This document shows, in pieces, positions 1 through 7,734 of a DNA stretch of 64,000 nt. The notes under the pieces are model-generated. The model was not told the DNA's origin, made no database searches, and saw nothing but the letters and a program-made list of their open reading frames with translations. The position numbers and the translations under genes are program-made. The stretch's first letter is position 1. Each line of letters begins with the position of its first letter. Source of the DNA: Streptomyces rugosispiralis (GTDB lineage Bacteria > Actinomycetota > Actinomycetes > Streptomycetales > Streptomycetaceae); contig NZ_JANIAA010000021.1 of the NCBI RefSeq assembly GCF_024505145.1, positions 62,001 to 126,000 on the forward strand, in the 5' to 3' direction.

Positions 1-75
1 GGGCGCGGGCGGCGCGGCGGGCGCGCCGCCGTGTCACCGGGAAAAGCGCTGGCGCCCGGCCGTAGGCTGGGCGCT

Positions 76-1650
76 ATGAGTTCGACGGGGGAAGAGGCGG
101 CGGGCGCGCGGGGCGCGCCCGCGGGGCCGTGGTGGTGGCCGCGGCGGCGGAGCATGGTGCTCGATGTCCTGCTCGCCGCGGCATCGGCGATCGAGTGTGC
201 GGCGGAAGGTGTCAGTTTCGCCCACGATGCCCGGATTCCGGTGGCCGTCGGGATGCTGATCGGGGGGCTCGTCGGCGCCACGCTGGTGCTGCGGCGCCGC
301 TGGGCGATCGCCGTGGTGCTGATATCGATCGCCGTCTCCCCCGCCGAAATGGGTGTGCTGCTCGGCGTCGTGGGGCTCTACACCCTCGCCTCGTCCGAGG
401 TGCCGCGCCGGATCACGGCGCTGCTGGCCGGAATGGCGGCGGTGGGCAGCTTCCTCGTCACGGTGATCGGCCTCCGCCGGGACAGTCCGCAGAACGGTCT
501 GGGGACCTCCGTATGGGAGGCCCCGATGTTCGCCATGGTGCTCACTCTGGGGCTGACCGCCCCGCCCGTGCTGCTGGGGCTGTACGTCCGCGCGCGGCGG
601 CGGCTGGTGGAGAGCCTGCGGGAGCGGGCGGACGGTCTGGAACGGGAGCTCTCGCTGCTCGCGGAGCGGGCGGAGGAACGGGCCGAGTGGGCCCGTAACG
701 AGGAGCGGACCCGGATCGCGCGGGAGATGCACGACGTGGTGGCGCACCGGGTGAGCCTGATGGTGGTGCACGCGGCGGCGCTGCAGGCGGTGGCGCTCAA
801 GGATCCGGAGAAGGCGTCGAAGAACGCGGCGCTGGTGGGCGACATGGGGCGGCAGGCGCTGACGGAGCTGCGGCAGATGCTGGGGGTGCTGCGGTCCGAG
901 GACGGGCTGCGGGCCCCGGCGGGCGCGGGGGCGGCGTCCGCCGCGGGGTCCTCCTCCGCCGATGCCGCCCGGTCCTCCTCCGCCGATGCCGCCGGCGCCG
1001 CCGATGCCGCCGATGCCGCCGGGTCCTCCGGCGAGGAGCGGCCGCTGGCGGCGGTGGCGGCCGCGGCCTCGGCCGCCGCGGCGGCGGCCGGGAAGGGCGT
1101 GGAGGTGGCCGGGGGGCCGCGGCTGGCGGAGCTGGAGGCGCTGGTCGGGCAGTCCCGGGCGGCGGGGATGGCCGTGGAGCTCTCGGTCGAGGGCGAGGAG
1201 CGGCGGTACGCGGCTCCGGTGGAGCAGACGGCCTACCGGGTGGTCCAGGAGGCGCTGACCAACGTCCACAAGCACGCCCCGGGCGCGAGCGCCCGGGTCC
1301 GGGTGGCCCACCGCACCGCCGAGATCGCGGTCCAGGTGGAGAACGGGCCGTCGGAGCGCGGCGCCGCGGACGCGGGGCTGCCGAGCGGGGGGAACGGCCT
1401 GGTCGGGATGCGGGAGCGGGTCTCGACGCTCGGCGGGGGCTTTGTGTCGGGAGCCACGGAGGCGGGTGGCTTCCGGGTGTCGGCGGTCATCCCGGACGGC
1501 ACGGACGGGCCTGGCGGCCCGGACGGACGCGACCGTACGGATCGCCCCGGCCGCCCGGATGACACGGATCACACGGACGGGACGTCTCGTACGGACCGCG
1601 CCGCGGCCGAGGGACGCGCCGGGGGCGTGGAGCGGGCGAAGAGCGCCTAA
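76..1650 (+). CDS. Two-component sensor histidine kinase (HisKA_3 type), orphan in this window
   Basis: Membrane sensor kinase of 524 residues. Residues about 20-185 form several hydrophobic segments, followed by a coiled linker, the dimerisation/phosphoacceptor helix RIAREMHDVVAHRV (His about 219) and a C-terminal HATPase_c domain ending in the G-box NGLVGMRERVSTLGGG (about 442). This H-box is the NarL-partner class, so a LuxR-type response regulator would be the expected partner; none is present downstream, so it may lie upstream of the window. An Ala/Ser/Asp-rich insertion at nt 920-1090, made of short repeats, separates the H-box from the ATPase. I chose ATG 76; a GTG at 31 is also in frame. 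The C-terminal 40 residues are Asp/Arg/Thr low complexity and their end is duplicated downstream. Confidence 0.9.
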   Translation: MSSTGEEAAGARGAPAGPWWWPRRRSMVLDVLLAAASAIECAAEGVSFAHDARIPVAVGMLIGGLVGATLVLRRRWAIAVVLISIAVSPAEMGVLLGVVGLYTLASSEVPRRITALLAGMAAVGSFLVTVIGLRRDSPQNGLGTSVWEAPMFAMVLTLGLTAPPVLLGLYVRARRRLVESLRERADGLERELSLLAERAEERAEWARNEERTRIAREMHDVVAHRVSLMVVHAAALQAVALKDPEKASKNAALVGDMGRQALTELRQMLGVLRSEDGLRAPAGAGAASAAGSSSADAARSSSADAAGAADAADAAGSSGEERPLAAVAAAASAAAAAAGKGVEVAGGPRLAELEALVGQSRAAGMAVELSVEGEERRYAAPVEQTAYRVVQEALTNVHKHAPGASARVRVAHRTAEIAVQVENGPSERGAADAGLPSGGNGLVGMRERVSTLGGGFVSGATEAGGFRVSAVIPDGTDGPGGPDGRDRTDRPGRPDDTDHTDGTSRTDRAAAEGRAGGVERAKSA

Positions 1651-1793
1651 GAGGGGGCGACGGAGCTTGGCGCCTGCGGCGGGCTGTTCCCCTACCCGCC
1701 CCTTCCCGAAACTGAGGCTCCACCCCAGACCCCGGGGCCCAGGGGCGGAGCCCCTGCCGCGCGCCGGGGGCGTGGAGCGGGCGAAGAGCGCCT
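1615..1793. repeat. 34-bp exact direct repeat flanking an inserted intergenic element
   Basis: Positions 1615-1648 and 1760-1793 are identical over 34 bases. The first copy is the last coding stretch of the sensor kinase (ending GGVERAKSA), the second lies 111 bases further on and in its own frame also ends in RAGGVERAKSA followed by a stop. The intervening 1649-1759 contains a Streptomyces-type interspersed palindromic element. The arrangement looks like an insertion or recombination event that duplicated the gene end. Confidence 0.8.
1671..1735. repeat. Interspersed intergenic repeat, copy 1
   Basis: This stretch is nearly identical, in inverted orientation, to 28889-28955. Shared blocks include CCCCTACCCGCCCCTTCCC and CCCAGACCCC with only a few substitutions and a 2-3 base indel. 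It also holds the self-complementary motif GGGGCGGAGCCCC just downstream (about 1740-1755). From memory, elements of this composition are frequent between Streptomyces genes; function unknown. A second shared block is at 1861-1882 (inverted copy 28600-28621, one mismatch in 22). Confidence 0.7.
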
Positions 1794-1918
1794 GAGCGTT
1801 CTGCGGACGTGCCCTGAGCTGCCGTCGATCGTCTGCGGCGCCGTCGTGGCCGGTCGCGCCCACGCGGCGGAGCCGCACATCGACACGGCCCCGCGCCCCT
1901 ACGGGGCACCGGCGCGCG

Positions 1919-2500
1919 TTACGCGAGGGTCAGCCGGGTCGGGAGCGCGCCCGTGACAAGGGTGCCGAGGGCGGCGTCCAGGGTGGGGCCGAGGTACCAG
2001 TCCCCGGTGTGGTCGAGGCTGTAGATCCGTCCCTCCGCGTCGATGGTCAACACCGCCTGCCCGTCGGCCTCCTCGCCCAGCGGGCTCACCTCGGTCTCCA
2101 GGGCCCGGCCCAGATCGCCGAGGGTGCGGGCGAGGTGGAGGCCGAGCAGGGGATCGATACGGAACGGGGTCGGCGCGATCTCGCGGCCCGCCCCGGGCGG
2201 CTGGATGTGCAGCCCGCCGAACTCCGCCCACGCCTCGACCGCCGCCGGGAAGACGGCGTGCCGATGGCCCGCGGGGGAGGTGTGGGCGCGCAGGGTGTCG
2301 GCCCAGACCTCGGCGCGCCGCATGTCCCAGCGGCCGGGCTGCCAGCCCGCCTCGCGCAGGGCGGCGTCCACGGCGACGGAGAAGCGGGTGACGTCCATGC
2401 GGTCGATCGGCCGCCGGGCCGGGCGTGCCGACGCCCCCTGCGGGGCCTGTGCCATCTGTGGCGCCTGTGCCGTCCGTGGTGCTTGATGTGCCTGGCTCAC
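1919..2500 (-). CDS. SUKH-3 family immunity-like protein
   Basis: A 193-residue soluble protein. After a Gln/Ala/Pro-rich N-terminus (about 35 residues) the sequence matches the SUKH-3 pattern: helix with AGWQPGRWDMRR, then HRHAVFPAAVEAWAEFGG, then a C-terminal beta-rich half with GRIYSLDHTGDWYLG. SUKH domains are known mainly as immunity proteins against secreted nuclease and deaminase toxins. The GTG start overlaps the stop of the upstream deaminase gene (GTGA), so the two are translationally coupled and this is the natural candidate partner for that deaminase. An internal ATG near 2452 is an alternative start that would remove the low-complexity leader. The binding role is inferred from the family. 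Confidence 0.8.
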   Translation of the reverse strand: MSQAHQAPRTAQAPQMAQAPQGASARPARRPIDRMDVTRFSVAVDAALREAGWQPGRWDMRRAEVWADTLRAHTSPAGHRHAVFPAAVEAWAEFGGLHIQPPGAGREIAPTPFRIDPLLGLHLARTLGDLGRALETEVSPLGEEADGQAVLTIDAEGRIYSLDHTGDWYLGPTLDAALGTLVTGALPTRLTLA

Positions 2501-3018
2501 GTGCTCTCACCCACCACCCGTACGCCGAAATGGGCCAGCAGCGCGGCGCAGGACAGACAGGGCGGGGCGTAGCTGCCGTGCTGCGGGTCGCCCGCCTCCC
2601 GGATCCGGCGGGTGGTGAGCTTGGCCTGTTTGAGCGAGCGGCGGGCCTCACCCTGGGTGAGCGGTTTGCGGGAGGCGCGCTTGGAGCGGCCGGCCTCGAC
2701 GTGCGCCAGATGGCGGGAGAGCAGGATCACCTCGGGGCAGCGCCCGGTGAATCGTTCACGCTGGCCGCTGGCGAGCGCGTCGAGGAATTCCCGCACCAGC
2801 GGATGGAGCGTCGGCGGCTGATCGGCCTTGCCTCCGGTGCAGGTCAGCGTCTCGCCGCGGACGGACAGCGCGGCGGCGACGGCGGGCAGGATGCCGTCGC
2901 GGCGGCGGTGGAGCGGCGGTGGGCCGGCATCGGGGTCGACGCTGCTCCATCTCAGCCGGGGGTCGCCGGCCGCGGGGCCGGCGCCGTCGCCGCCTCCGTT
3001 GCTCTGCGTGATGTGCAT
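2497..3018 (-). CDS. YwqJ-type putative deaminase
   Basis: A 173-residue protein with the zinc-binding signature of the cytidine-deaminase fold: GRCPEVILLS gives the CxE motif and YAPPCLSCAALLAHFG gives PCxxC near the C-terminus. This combination is typical of the YwqJ family, best known as C-terminal tips of polymorphic toxins. Here it is a free-standing protein with no signal peptide, WXG100 or RHS region. ATG 3018 is chosen because GGGAGG sits 8-12 bases upstream; an earlier in-frame codon at 3168 lacks such a site. Downstream SUKH-3 overlaps by four bases. Substrate (nucleotide, RNA or DNA) cannot be told from sequence; the family also includes untested members. Confidence 0.8.
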   Translation of the reverse strand: MHITQSNGGGDGAGPAAGDPRLRWSSVDPDAGPPPLHRRRDGILPAVAAALSVRGETLTCTGGKADQPPTLHPLVREFLDALASGQRERFTGRCPEVILLSRHLAHVEAGRSKRASRKPLTQGEARRSLKQAKLTTRRIREAGDPQHGSYAPPCLSCAALLAHFGVRVVGEST

Positions 3019-3214
3019 GTGGTGGATCCCTCCCTGTGCAATCCCCCGGTTGCAATGATCAGATTGCCAAATCCCGCGGGTCCTGCGGTAGTCCGGGCCT
3101 GAACGACCTGGTGGGGAGCGAGGGGCCGCTGGGGGCGGGTGGCCGCCCGGTTCGGCCTGTTGCGTCACCGCATAGGCTGTGCCCAGTAGCCAGCATCAGC
3201 AGGGGGCAACCGCC
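3019..3214. promoter_or_regulatory. Divergent promoter region of the toxin/immunity-like locus
   Basis: This 196-base spacer separates the deaminase/SUKH-3 pair (minus) from the nuclease-SUKH gene (plus). It contains GCAATC (3038-3043) inverted to GATTGC (3062-3067), with an inner GGTTGC/GCAATG pair between them, which could be operator half-sites shared by both directions. No unambiguous -35/-10 pair was identified. Confidence 0.4.
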
Positions 3215-4192
3215 ATGACGACAGGTCGGCTCGGGCAGCATGCCGCGCCACCGAACACGGCCTACGCCGGGCAGGTCGTGCACTTCCCGGATCCCGTCCG
3301 GGCCGCTCGGCACCCCAAGGGCGTCCGCGTGGACGAAAACGGCTTTCCGGACTTCTCGCCGTATACGCGCGCGGCCGCCGAAATCGCCGAGCCCCCGGAG
3401 GGGTTCGGCGTCGACGAACTCCGGCTGACCGACTACGTCTCGGCCAACGCGGCGCTGCACGCCGCCGGCCACGAGCTGTGGAACGGGGCGTCGGCGGTGG
3501 CCACCCCGCACGGCTGGACCTGGCACCACGTCGTCGGCACCCGGCGCATGGAGCTGATCCCGGTCGAGGTCAAGGCGCTGCTGCGGCACCACGGCGGGCT
3601 CGCCACGGCGCAGGTCGACCAGGAGAAGCGGGGCACCCGCCCGCTGCAGGAGACCCGGCCGATGCATGTGGGCCTGCCGATGCGGGGCATCTCCGTCACC
3701 GAGGAGCAGGTGCTCGGCGTCGAGGAGGACCTCGGCTACCGGCTGCCCGAGTCGTACCGCGCCTTCCTCAAGGCGGCGGGCGGCTGCGCACCGGTCGGCA
3801 CGGCGCTGGACCCGGAGCTGGGGCTGCTGATCGACCAGCCCTTCTTCACGGTGCGCGACGAGGCGGCGGTCAATGACCTCGTCTATATCAACAAGTGTCT
3901 GCGGGACCACTTCACCAAGGACTATCTGGGCGTCGGCTTCGTCCAGGGCGGGGTGATCGCGGTCAAGGTGAAGGGTGACGCGATCGGCTCGGTGTGGTTC
4001 TGCGCGTATGACGACGCGCGGGACCGTGACGGCTGGACGGTCCAGGAGCGGGTGGAGCGGCTGTTGCTGCCGTGCGGCGACGACTTCGACGCCTTCCTGC
4101 TCCGGCTGGCGGGCAATCCGCCGGAGTTGGAGACCGTGGCGAACCTGATGGTGGACGGTGGATTCGCGTACGCCGTCCCGGTGGAGGGGTGA
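3215..4192 (+). CDS. WHH (HNH/Endo VII) nuclease domain fused to SUKH-1 (SMI1/KNR4) domain
   Basis: A 325-residue protein with two parts. Residues about 15-135 read as a WHH-family nuclease: GFPDFSPY, a D-x(4)-AN stretch, then GWTWHHVVGTRRMELIP and RHHGG. In most WHH proteins the segment before the last motif has a conserved LH; here it is VK, so one putative catalytic His is replaced. Residues about 150-315 match SMI1/KNR4: ISVTEEQVLGVEEDLGYRLP followed by SYRAFLKAAGG and a C-terminal YDDARDRDGWTV segment. SUKH-1 proteins normally neutralise nuclease toxins of exactly this kind, so toxin-like and antitoxin-like modules share one chain. ATG 3215 has AGGGGG 7-11 bases upstream. The next gene starts six bases after this stop. 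Confidence 0.8.
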   Translation: MTTGRLGQHAAPPNTAYAGQVVHFPDPVRAARHPKGVRVDENGFPDFSPYTRAAAEIAEPPEGFGVDELRLTDYVSANAALHAAGHELWNGASAVATPHGWTWHHVVGTRRMELIPVEVKALLRHHGGLATAQVDQEKRGTRPLQETRPMHVGLPMRGISVTEEQVLGVEEDLGYRLPESYRAFLKAAGGCAPVGTALDPELGLLIDQPFFTVRDEAAVNDLVYINKCLRDHFTKDYLGVGFVQGGVIAVKVKGDAIGSVWFCAYDDARDRDGWTVQERVERLLLPCGDDFDAFLLRLAGNPPELETVANLMVDGGFAYAVPVEG

Positions 4193-4197
4193 GCGCG

Positions 4198-7100
4198 ATG
4201 GTGACCTTCGCACAGGCGCAGGAGCGCGCGGAACTCTGGATCAACGGCGATGTGCCGGCCTATCAGCAGCGCGAGGCGCGAGTCCGGGAGTTCGACCTGG
4301 GCTTCGTGGTCTGGGCCGAGGACCGCACGGACGGACCGGTCTCCGGCCACGGGGCCGAGGGCACCCGGATGGTGATCGCCCGCGACAGCGGCGAGACCAC
4401 GCTGTGGCCGGGGCTGCCGGTGGGCGAGGTGATCCGCCGTTACGAGGAGCGGTACGGCACGACCGACGGCTCCCGCGACGAGTCCACCACCGGGCGGCAG
4501 CAGCGCATCGACTTGAACGCGACGTCCTTCCTGTTGACTCCGCCGGAGTGGCTGCAGGAGGCGGCGGACGCGATGAACAGCCGGTCCGAGGGGCGGCTGG
4601 ACCTTCCCGGGCAGCGGGCGGGAGCGGAGCCGGATGCCGCCGCTGCCTCTGGTGGTTCCGCTTCGGGTCCGGGTCCTTCGGCGCCTCCCGGCCCGCCTGC
4701 TCCACCCGCTGCTTCGGCCGCCGGTGCCGCTTCGCCTCCCTTGCCGCCGGAGGGCGACTGGCCGTCGGCCGGTGGGCCGGGGGCCGGGGCCGCCGGGCCC
4801 GGGGTGCCGGTCCGCAGGGCTCCGGGCGTGGACGACTGGCCGTCGGACGACGGGGCGCGGAGCGCCGGGCCGGACGCGCCGCACGGCGCGCCGGGCGCGC
4901 CGCCCGCTCCACCCGTGCCGGGTGCGCCCGCTCACGGTGGGGCTGTTCCGGGTGTGCCCCGGGACCGGGGCGGGGCCGTGGACGACTGGCCGTCCGACGG
5001 TGTCGCGCGCCCGCTCGCGGGCGACCGGCCGCAGGACGGCCTGCCCGCGCCGGGTTCCCCTTCCGCGTCGGCTTCCCCTTCCGCGTCGGCTTCCCCTTCC
5101 GCGCCGGGTTCCCCTTCCGCGCCCGGTGCTCCGCCCGCGCCCGGTGCCGCGTCCGGCGGTGCGGGCTGGCGGAACGCGCCGCCTCCGCCCCCGCCCGGTG
5201 GCGGCAGCCCGTGGGCCCCGCCCGCGCCGGGCGCCGGTACGCCCTCCTCGGGCGGCCAGGCCGGCAACGCGGCCACACCCGGCGGCGGTACGCCGTGGGA
5301 CGGTACGGACATCAAGGGCGACGATGACGACGACCGCTCGGTCGCCCCGCCCGCCACGGTCTTCGCCCCGCCGCTCGCGGGCTCGGACGACGAGGACACC
5401 CCGGCGCCGGGCGTACGGCCGGACGCCAAGACCGAGTTGATGTCCGGCGGCAGCGCGCTGCCGCCCACGGCCGTCACCCCGTCCGTCGACTTCCCCCACC
5501 AGCAGGGCGGCCCCGGTGCCGGTCCGGGTGCCGGTCCCAACGCGAGTGACATCGCGGACGCCGCCACCCGTAAGGCGGGCGGCGGTCCGACGCCTCCGCC
5601 GCCCGGTGCTCCGGGGACGCCTGGTGCGCCCGGTGTGCCCGGCGCCCGTCCGGGTGAGGGTTCCACGCCCCCGCCGTCCGGGCCCGGTGCCCCCGGCGCT
5701 CCGGCCGGGGGGTACGTACCGACGCAGTTGGTCTCGCAGCTCGACTCCGACAGCCTCGGCGGCGCGCCGCAGCCGCCCGGCCCGCCTGGTCCTCCCGGCC
5801 CGCCGGGTGCTCCGGGCCCGCCGGGTGCTCCCGGTACCCCTGGTGCTCCTGGTGGGCAGGGTGGTGGGCAGACGCCGCCTCCGCCTGGTGCGCCGGGTGC
5901 GCCCGGTGGCGGTGTGCACGCTGCCGCGACGATGCTCGCGGGTGGTCCGGGCGCGCCCGGCCAGACCCCGCCCCCCGGCACCCCGCAGCCTCCCGGTCCC
6001 CCCGGCCCTCCTGGTCCGCCTGGTCCTCCCGGCGCGCCCGGCGCTCCTGGTGCCCACGGCGCTCCCGGCGGGCACGGCGGTGGCCAGACGCCGCCTCCGC
6101 CTGGTGCGCCGGGTGCGCCCGGTGGCGGTGTGCACGCTGCCGCGACGATGCTCGCGGGTGGTCCGGGTGCGCCCGGCCAGACCCCGCCCCCCGGCACCCC
6201 GCTGCCGCCCGGCGCGCCCGGCGCTCCGGGCCAGGGTGCCCCGTCCGGCCCGCAGCCGCCCGGCCCACCCGGTGTCCCCGGTGCGGGTGGTCCGCATACG
6301 CCGCCGCCCCCGCCGGGCGCGGCCGGACCGCCGTACCCGGGCGGACCCGGCGCCCCTGGCGCGCCGGGCGCCCCCGGTATGCCCCCGCCCGCCGGTGCTC
6401 CCGCTCAGGGGCTGGCGCCGCCTCCGGGCGCGCCCGCGCCGGGGATGGCGCCGCAGCCCGGCTACGCGTATCCGCCGCCGCCCCCCGGTCAGCCGACCGT
6501 GGGTCCGGGCTATATGGCGGTACTGCGCTACCGCGCCCAGGACGGCTCGGAGCAGCAGCTGATCCGCCGTTCGGCGCCCGGGACCCCGCATCCGGAGTGG
6601 CAGATCCTGCATGAGCTGCGGGCGATGAACGTCCCGCCGCAGCAGGTGCTGGAGCTCCACACCGAGCTGGAGTCCTGCGATCTGCCCGGCGGCTACTGCG
6701 CCCGGATGATCCGGGAGAGCTGGCCGCAGGTGCGGATCAGCCACACCGCTCCGTACGGCCGCGATCACGCCACCCGGCAGCAGGGCGTACGGCATCTGCT
6801 GGAGCACCAGGGCGAGCTGCACCAGGTGGCGGACGGCCCGGCGCGTCCGGCGCCGAACCGGGTGCCGCTGCCGCACCCCAGCCAGGTGCAGCCGATTCCG
6901 CCGGTGCCGCCGGAGGGTCTCGCGCATGAGCTGGGCCAGGCGTTCGGGCCGCAGGGCATCGTCCGCTTCGACCAGCGCGCGGTGTCGCGGATGGGCGTTC
7001 CGGAGGTGGTGGCGCAGACGCTGGTGTGGGCGGGGCTGCCGCTGGACTTCGGTCCGTTCTTCTGGGCGCAGGCCCAGGCGGGCCGCCCGGTGCCGACGCT

Positions 7101-7470
7101 GGCGGAGCTGGCGGCCGAGCGCGGGGTGCAGTCCGCGCCGGACGCGGGTTCCTACCTGGTCATGGGCAATGACTTCGGCCGCCAGCTGTGTGTGCAGTAC
7201 GGCACGGCGAACATCGTGGCGGTGCCGCTGGAGGCGACGCCGCAGCCGATCCCGCCGCAGTTCGTGAACACCGGGCTGCCGGAGTTCGTGCGGTGCATGG
7301 CGCTGCTGGGCCGGATGTGGCGGCTGCGGTACGGGCTGACGCCGGACCAGGCGGGCCGCTGGACCGTGGACTTCCAGGCGCAGCTCGCGGGTCTGGACCC
7401 GGCGGCGCTGTCCACGCCGGACAACTGGTGGGCGGTGCTGCTGGAGCAGATGTGGGACGGCCTGCTGTAA
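4198..7470 (+). CDS. Imm35 - collagen-like linker - deaminase-like - SUKH-4 multidomain protein
   Basis: A 1090-residue cytoplasmic-looking protein. Residues 1-115 resemble Imm35/YrhB (TFAQAQERAELWING through GEVIRRYEERYG). About 145-765 is Pro/Gly/Ala-rich: first three DWPS motifs, then collagen-like G-x-y runs. Residues about 770-860 look like a toxin-type deaminase: HPEWQILHEL supplies HxE and TELESCDLPGGYC supplies TExxxC-x6-C. Residues about 905-1090 match SUKH-4 (FDQRAVSRMG, GLPLDFGPFFW, VMGNDFGRQLCV, ending WWAVLLEQMWDG). ATG 4198 is preceded by GGAGGGG; a GTG at 4189 overlaps the previous stop. No signal peptide or transmembrane segment. The mix of two immunity-like modules with one toxin-like module is unusual; domain calls are by motif reading only. 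Confidence 0.75.
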   Translation: MVTFAQAQERAELWINGDVPAYQQREARVREFDLGFVVWAEDRTDGPVSGHGAEGTRMVIARDSGETTLWPGLPVGEVIRRYEERYGTTDGSRDESTTGRQQRIDLNATSFLLTPPEWLQEAADAMNSRSEGRLDLPGQRAGAEPDAAAASGGSASGPGPSAPPGPPAPPAASAAGAASPPLPPEGDWPSAGGPGAGAAGPGVPVRRAPGVDDWPSDDGARSAGPDAPHGAPGAPPAPPVPGAPAHGGAVPGVPRDRGGAVDDWPSDGVARPLAGDRPQDGLPAPGSPSASASPSASASPSAPGSPSAPGAPPAPGAASGGAGWRNAPPPPPPGGGSPWAPPAPGAGTPSSGGQAGNAATPGGGTPWDGTDIKGDDDDDRSVAPPATVFAPPLAGSDDEDTPAPGVRPDAKTELMSGGSALPPTAVTPSVDFPHQQGGPGAGPGAGPNASDIADAATRKAGGGPTPPPPGAPGTPGAPGVPGARPGEGSTPPPSGPGAPGAPAGGYVPTQLVSQLDSDSLGGAPQPPGPPGPPGPPGAPGPPGAPGTPGAPGGQGGGQTPPPPGAPGAPGGGVHAAATMLAGGPGAPGQTPPPGTPQPPGPPGPPGPPGPPGAPGAPGAHGAPGGHGGGQTPPPPGAPGAPGGGVHAAATMLAGGPGAPGQTPPPGTPLPPGAPGAPGQGAPSGPQPPGPPGVPGAGGPHTPPPPPGAAGPPYPGGPGAPGAPGAPGMPPPAGAPAQGLAPPPGAPAPGMAPQPGYAYPPPPPGQPTVGPGYMAVLRYRAQDGSEQQLIRRSAPGTPHPEWQILHELRAMNVPPQQVLELHTELESCDLPGGYCARMIRESWPQVRISHTAPYGRDHATRQQGVRHLLEHQGELHQVADGPARPAPNRVPLPHPSQVQPIPPVPPEGLAHELGQAFGPQGIVRFDQRAVSRMGVPEVVAQTLVWAGLPLDFGPFFWAQAQAGRPVPTLAELAAERGVQSAPDAGSYLVMGNDFGRQLCVQYGTANIVAVPLEATPQPIPPQFVNTGLPEFVRCMALLGRMWRLRYGLTPDQAGRWTVDFQAQLAGLDPAALSTPDNWWAVLLEQMWDGLL
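5869..6203 (+). repeat. 216-bp tandem repeat inside the collagen-like region
   Basis: The segment beginning CAGACGCCGCCTCC at 5869 recurs at 6085. About 119 bases (5869-5987 versus 6085-6203) are almost identical at DNA level, including synonymous positions, which implies recent duplication or gene conversion. It encodes the GAPGGGVHAAATMLAGG block twice, 72 residues apart. Confidence 0.85.
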
Positions 7471-7569
7471 GTCCGTCGTGAGTCTGTCGTGAGCCCGCTG
7501 TGAGCCCGCCCGCGCGGCCCTGACCGCGCGCCACCGACGAACCGCGCGACCGAACAACCAATGGCGATC

Positions 7570-7605
7570 GAGGCGCCCGACCCCCGTGACGGGGGCGGGC
7601 GCCTC
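7570..7605 (+). terminator. Rho-independent terminator after the SUKH-4 gene
   Basis: GAGGCGCCCG-A-CCCCC pairs with GGGGG-CGGGCGCCTC around a short GTGAC loop, followed by GTCGTTGTTGT. It ends the toxin/immunity-like operon 100 bases past its last stop. Confidence 0.8.
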
Positions 7606-7734
7606 GTCGTTGTTGTCACCGGCGGCGCTCCAGGCCGCGGATATGGGCGGAGTGTCGCGTTATGGGGGATGAGAGGCCATCTATAAAGATGTGCGCCGAA
7701 GCGCGTTGCATACCGGACAAAAGGGGTTCCAAGG

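Noticed and set aside
5760..6400. Repeats in the collagen-like region considered as a CRISPR-like array
   Set aside because: Repeats are coding, in frame, with G-x-y periodicity and no unique spacers.
3922..7557. A very long open frame (about 1200 codons) on the minus strand opposite the SUKH-4 gene
   Set aside because: It is Arg/Gly/Pro low-complexity sequence produced by the GC-rich Pro/Gly coding strand; the plus strand has recognised domains and a ribosome-binding site.
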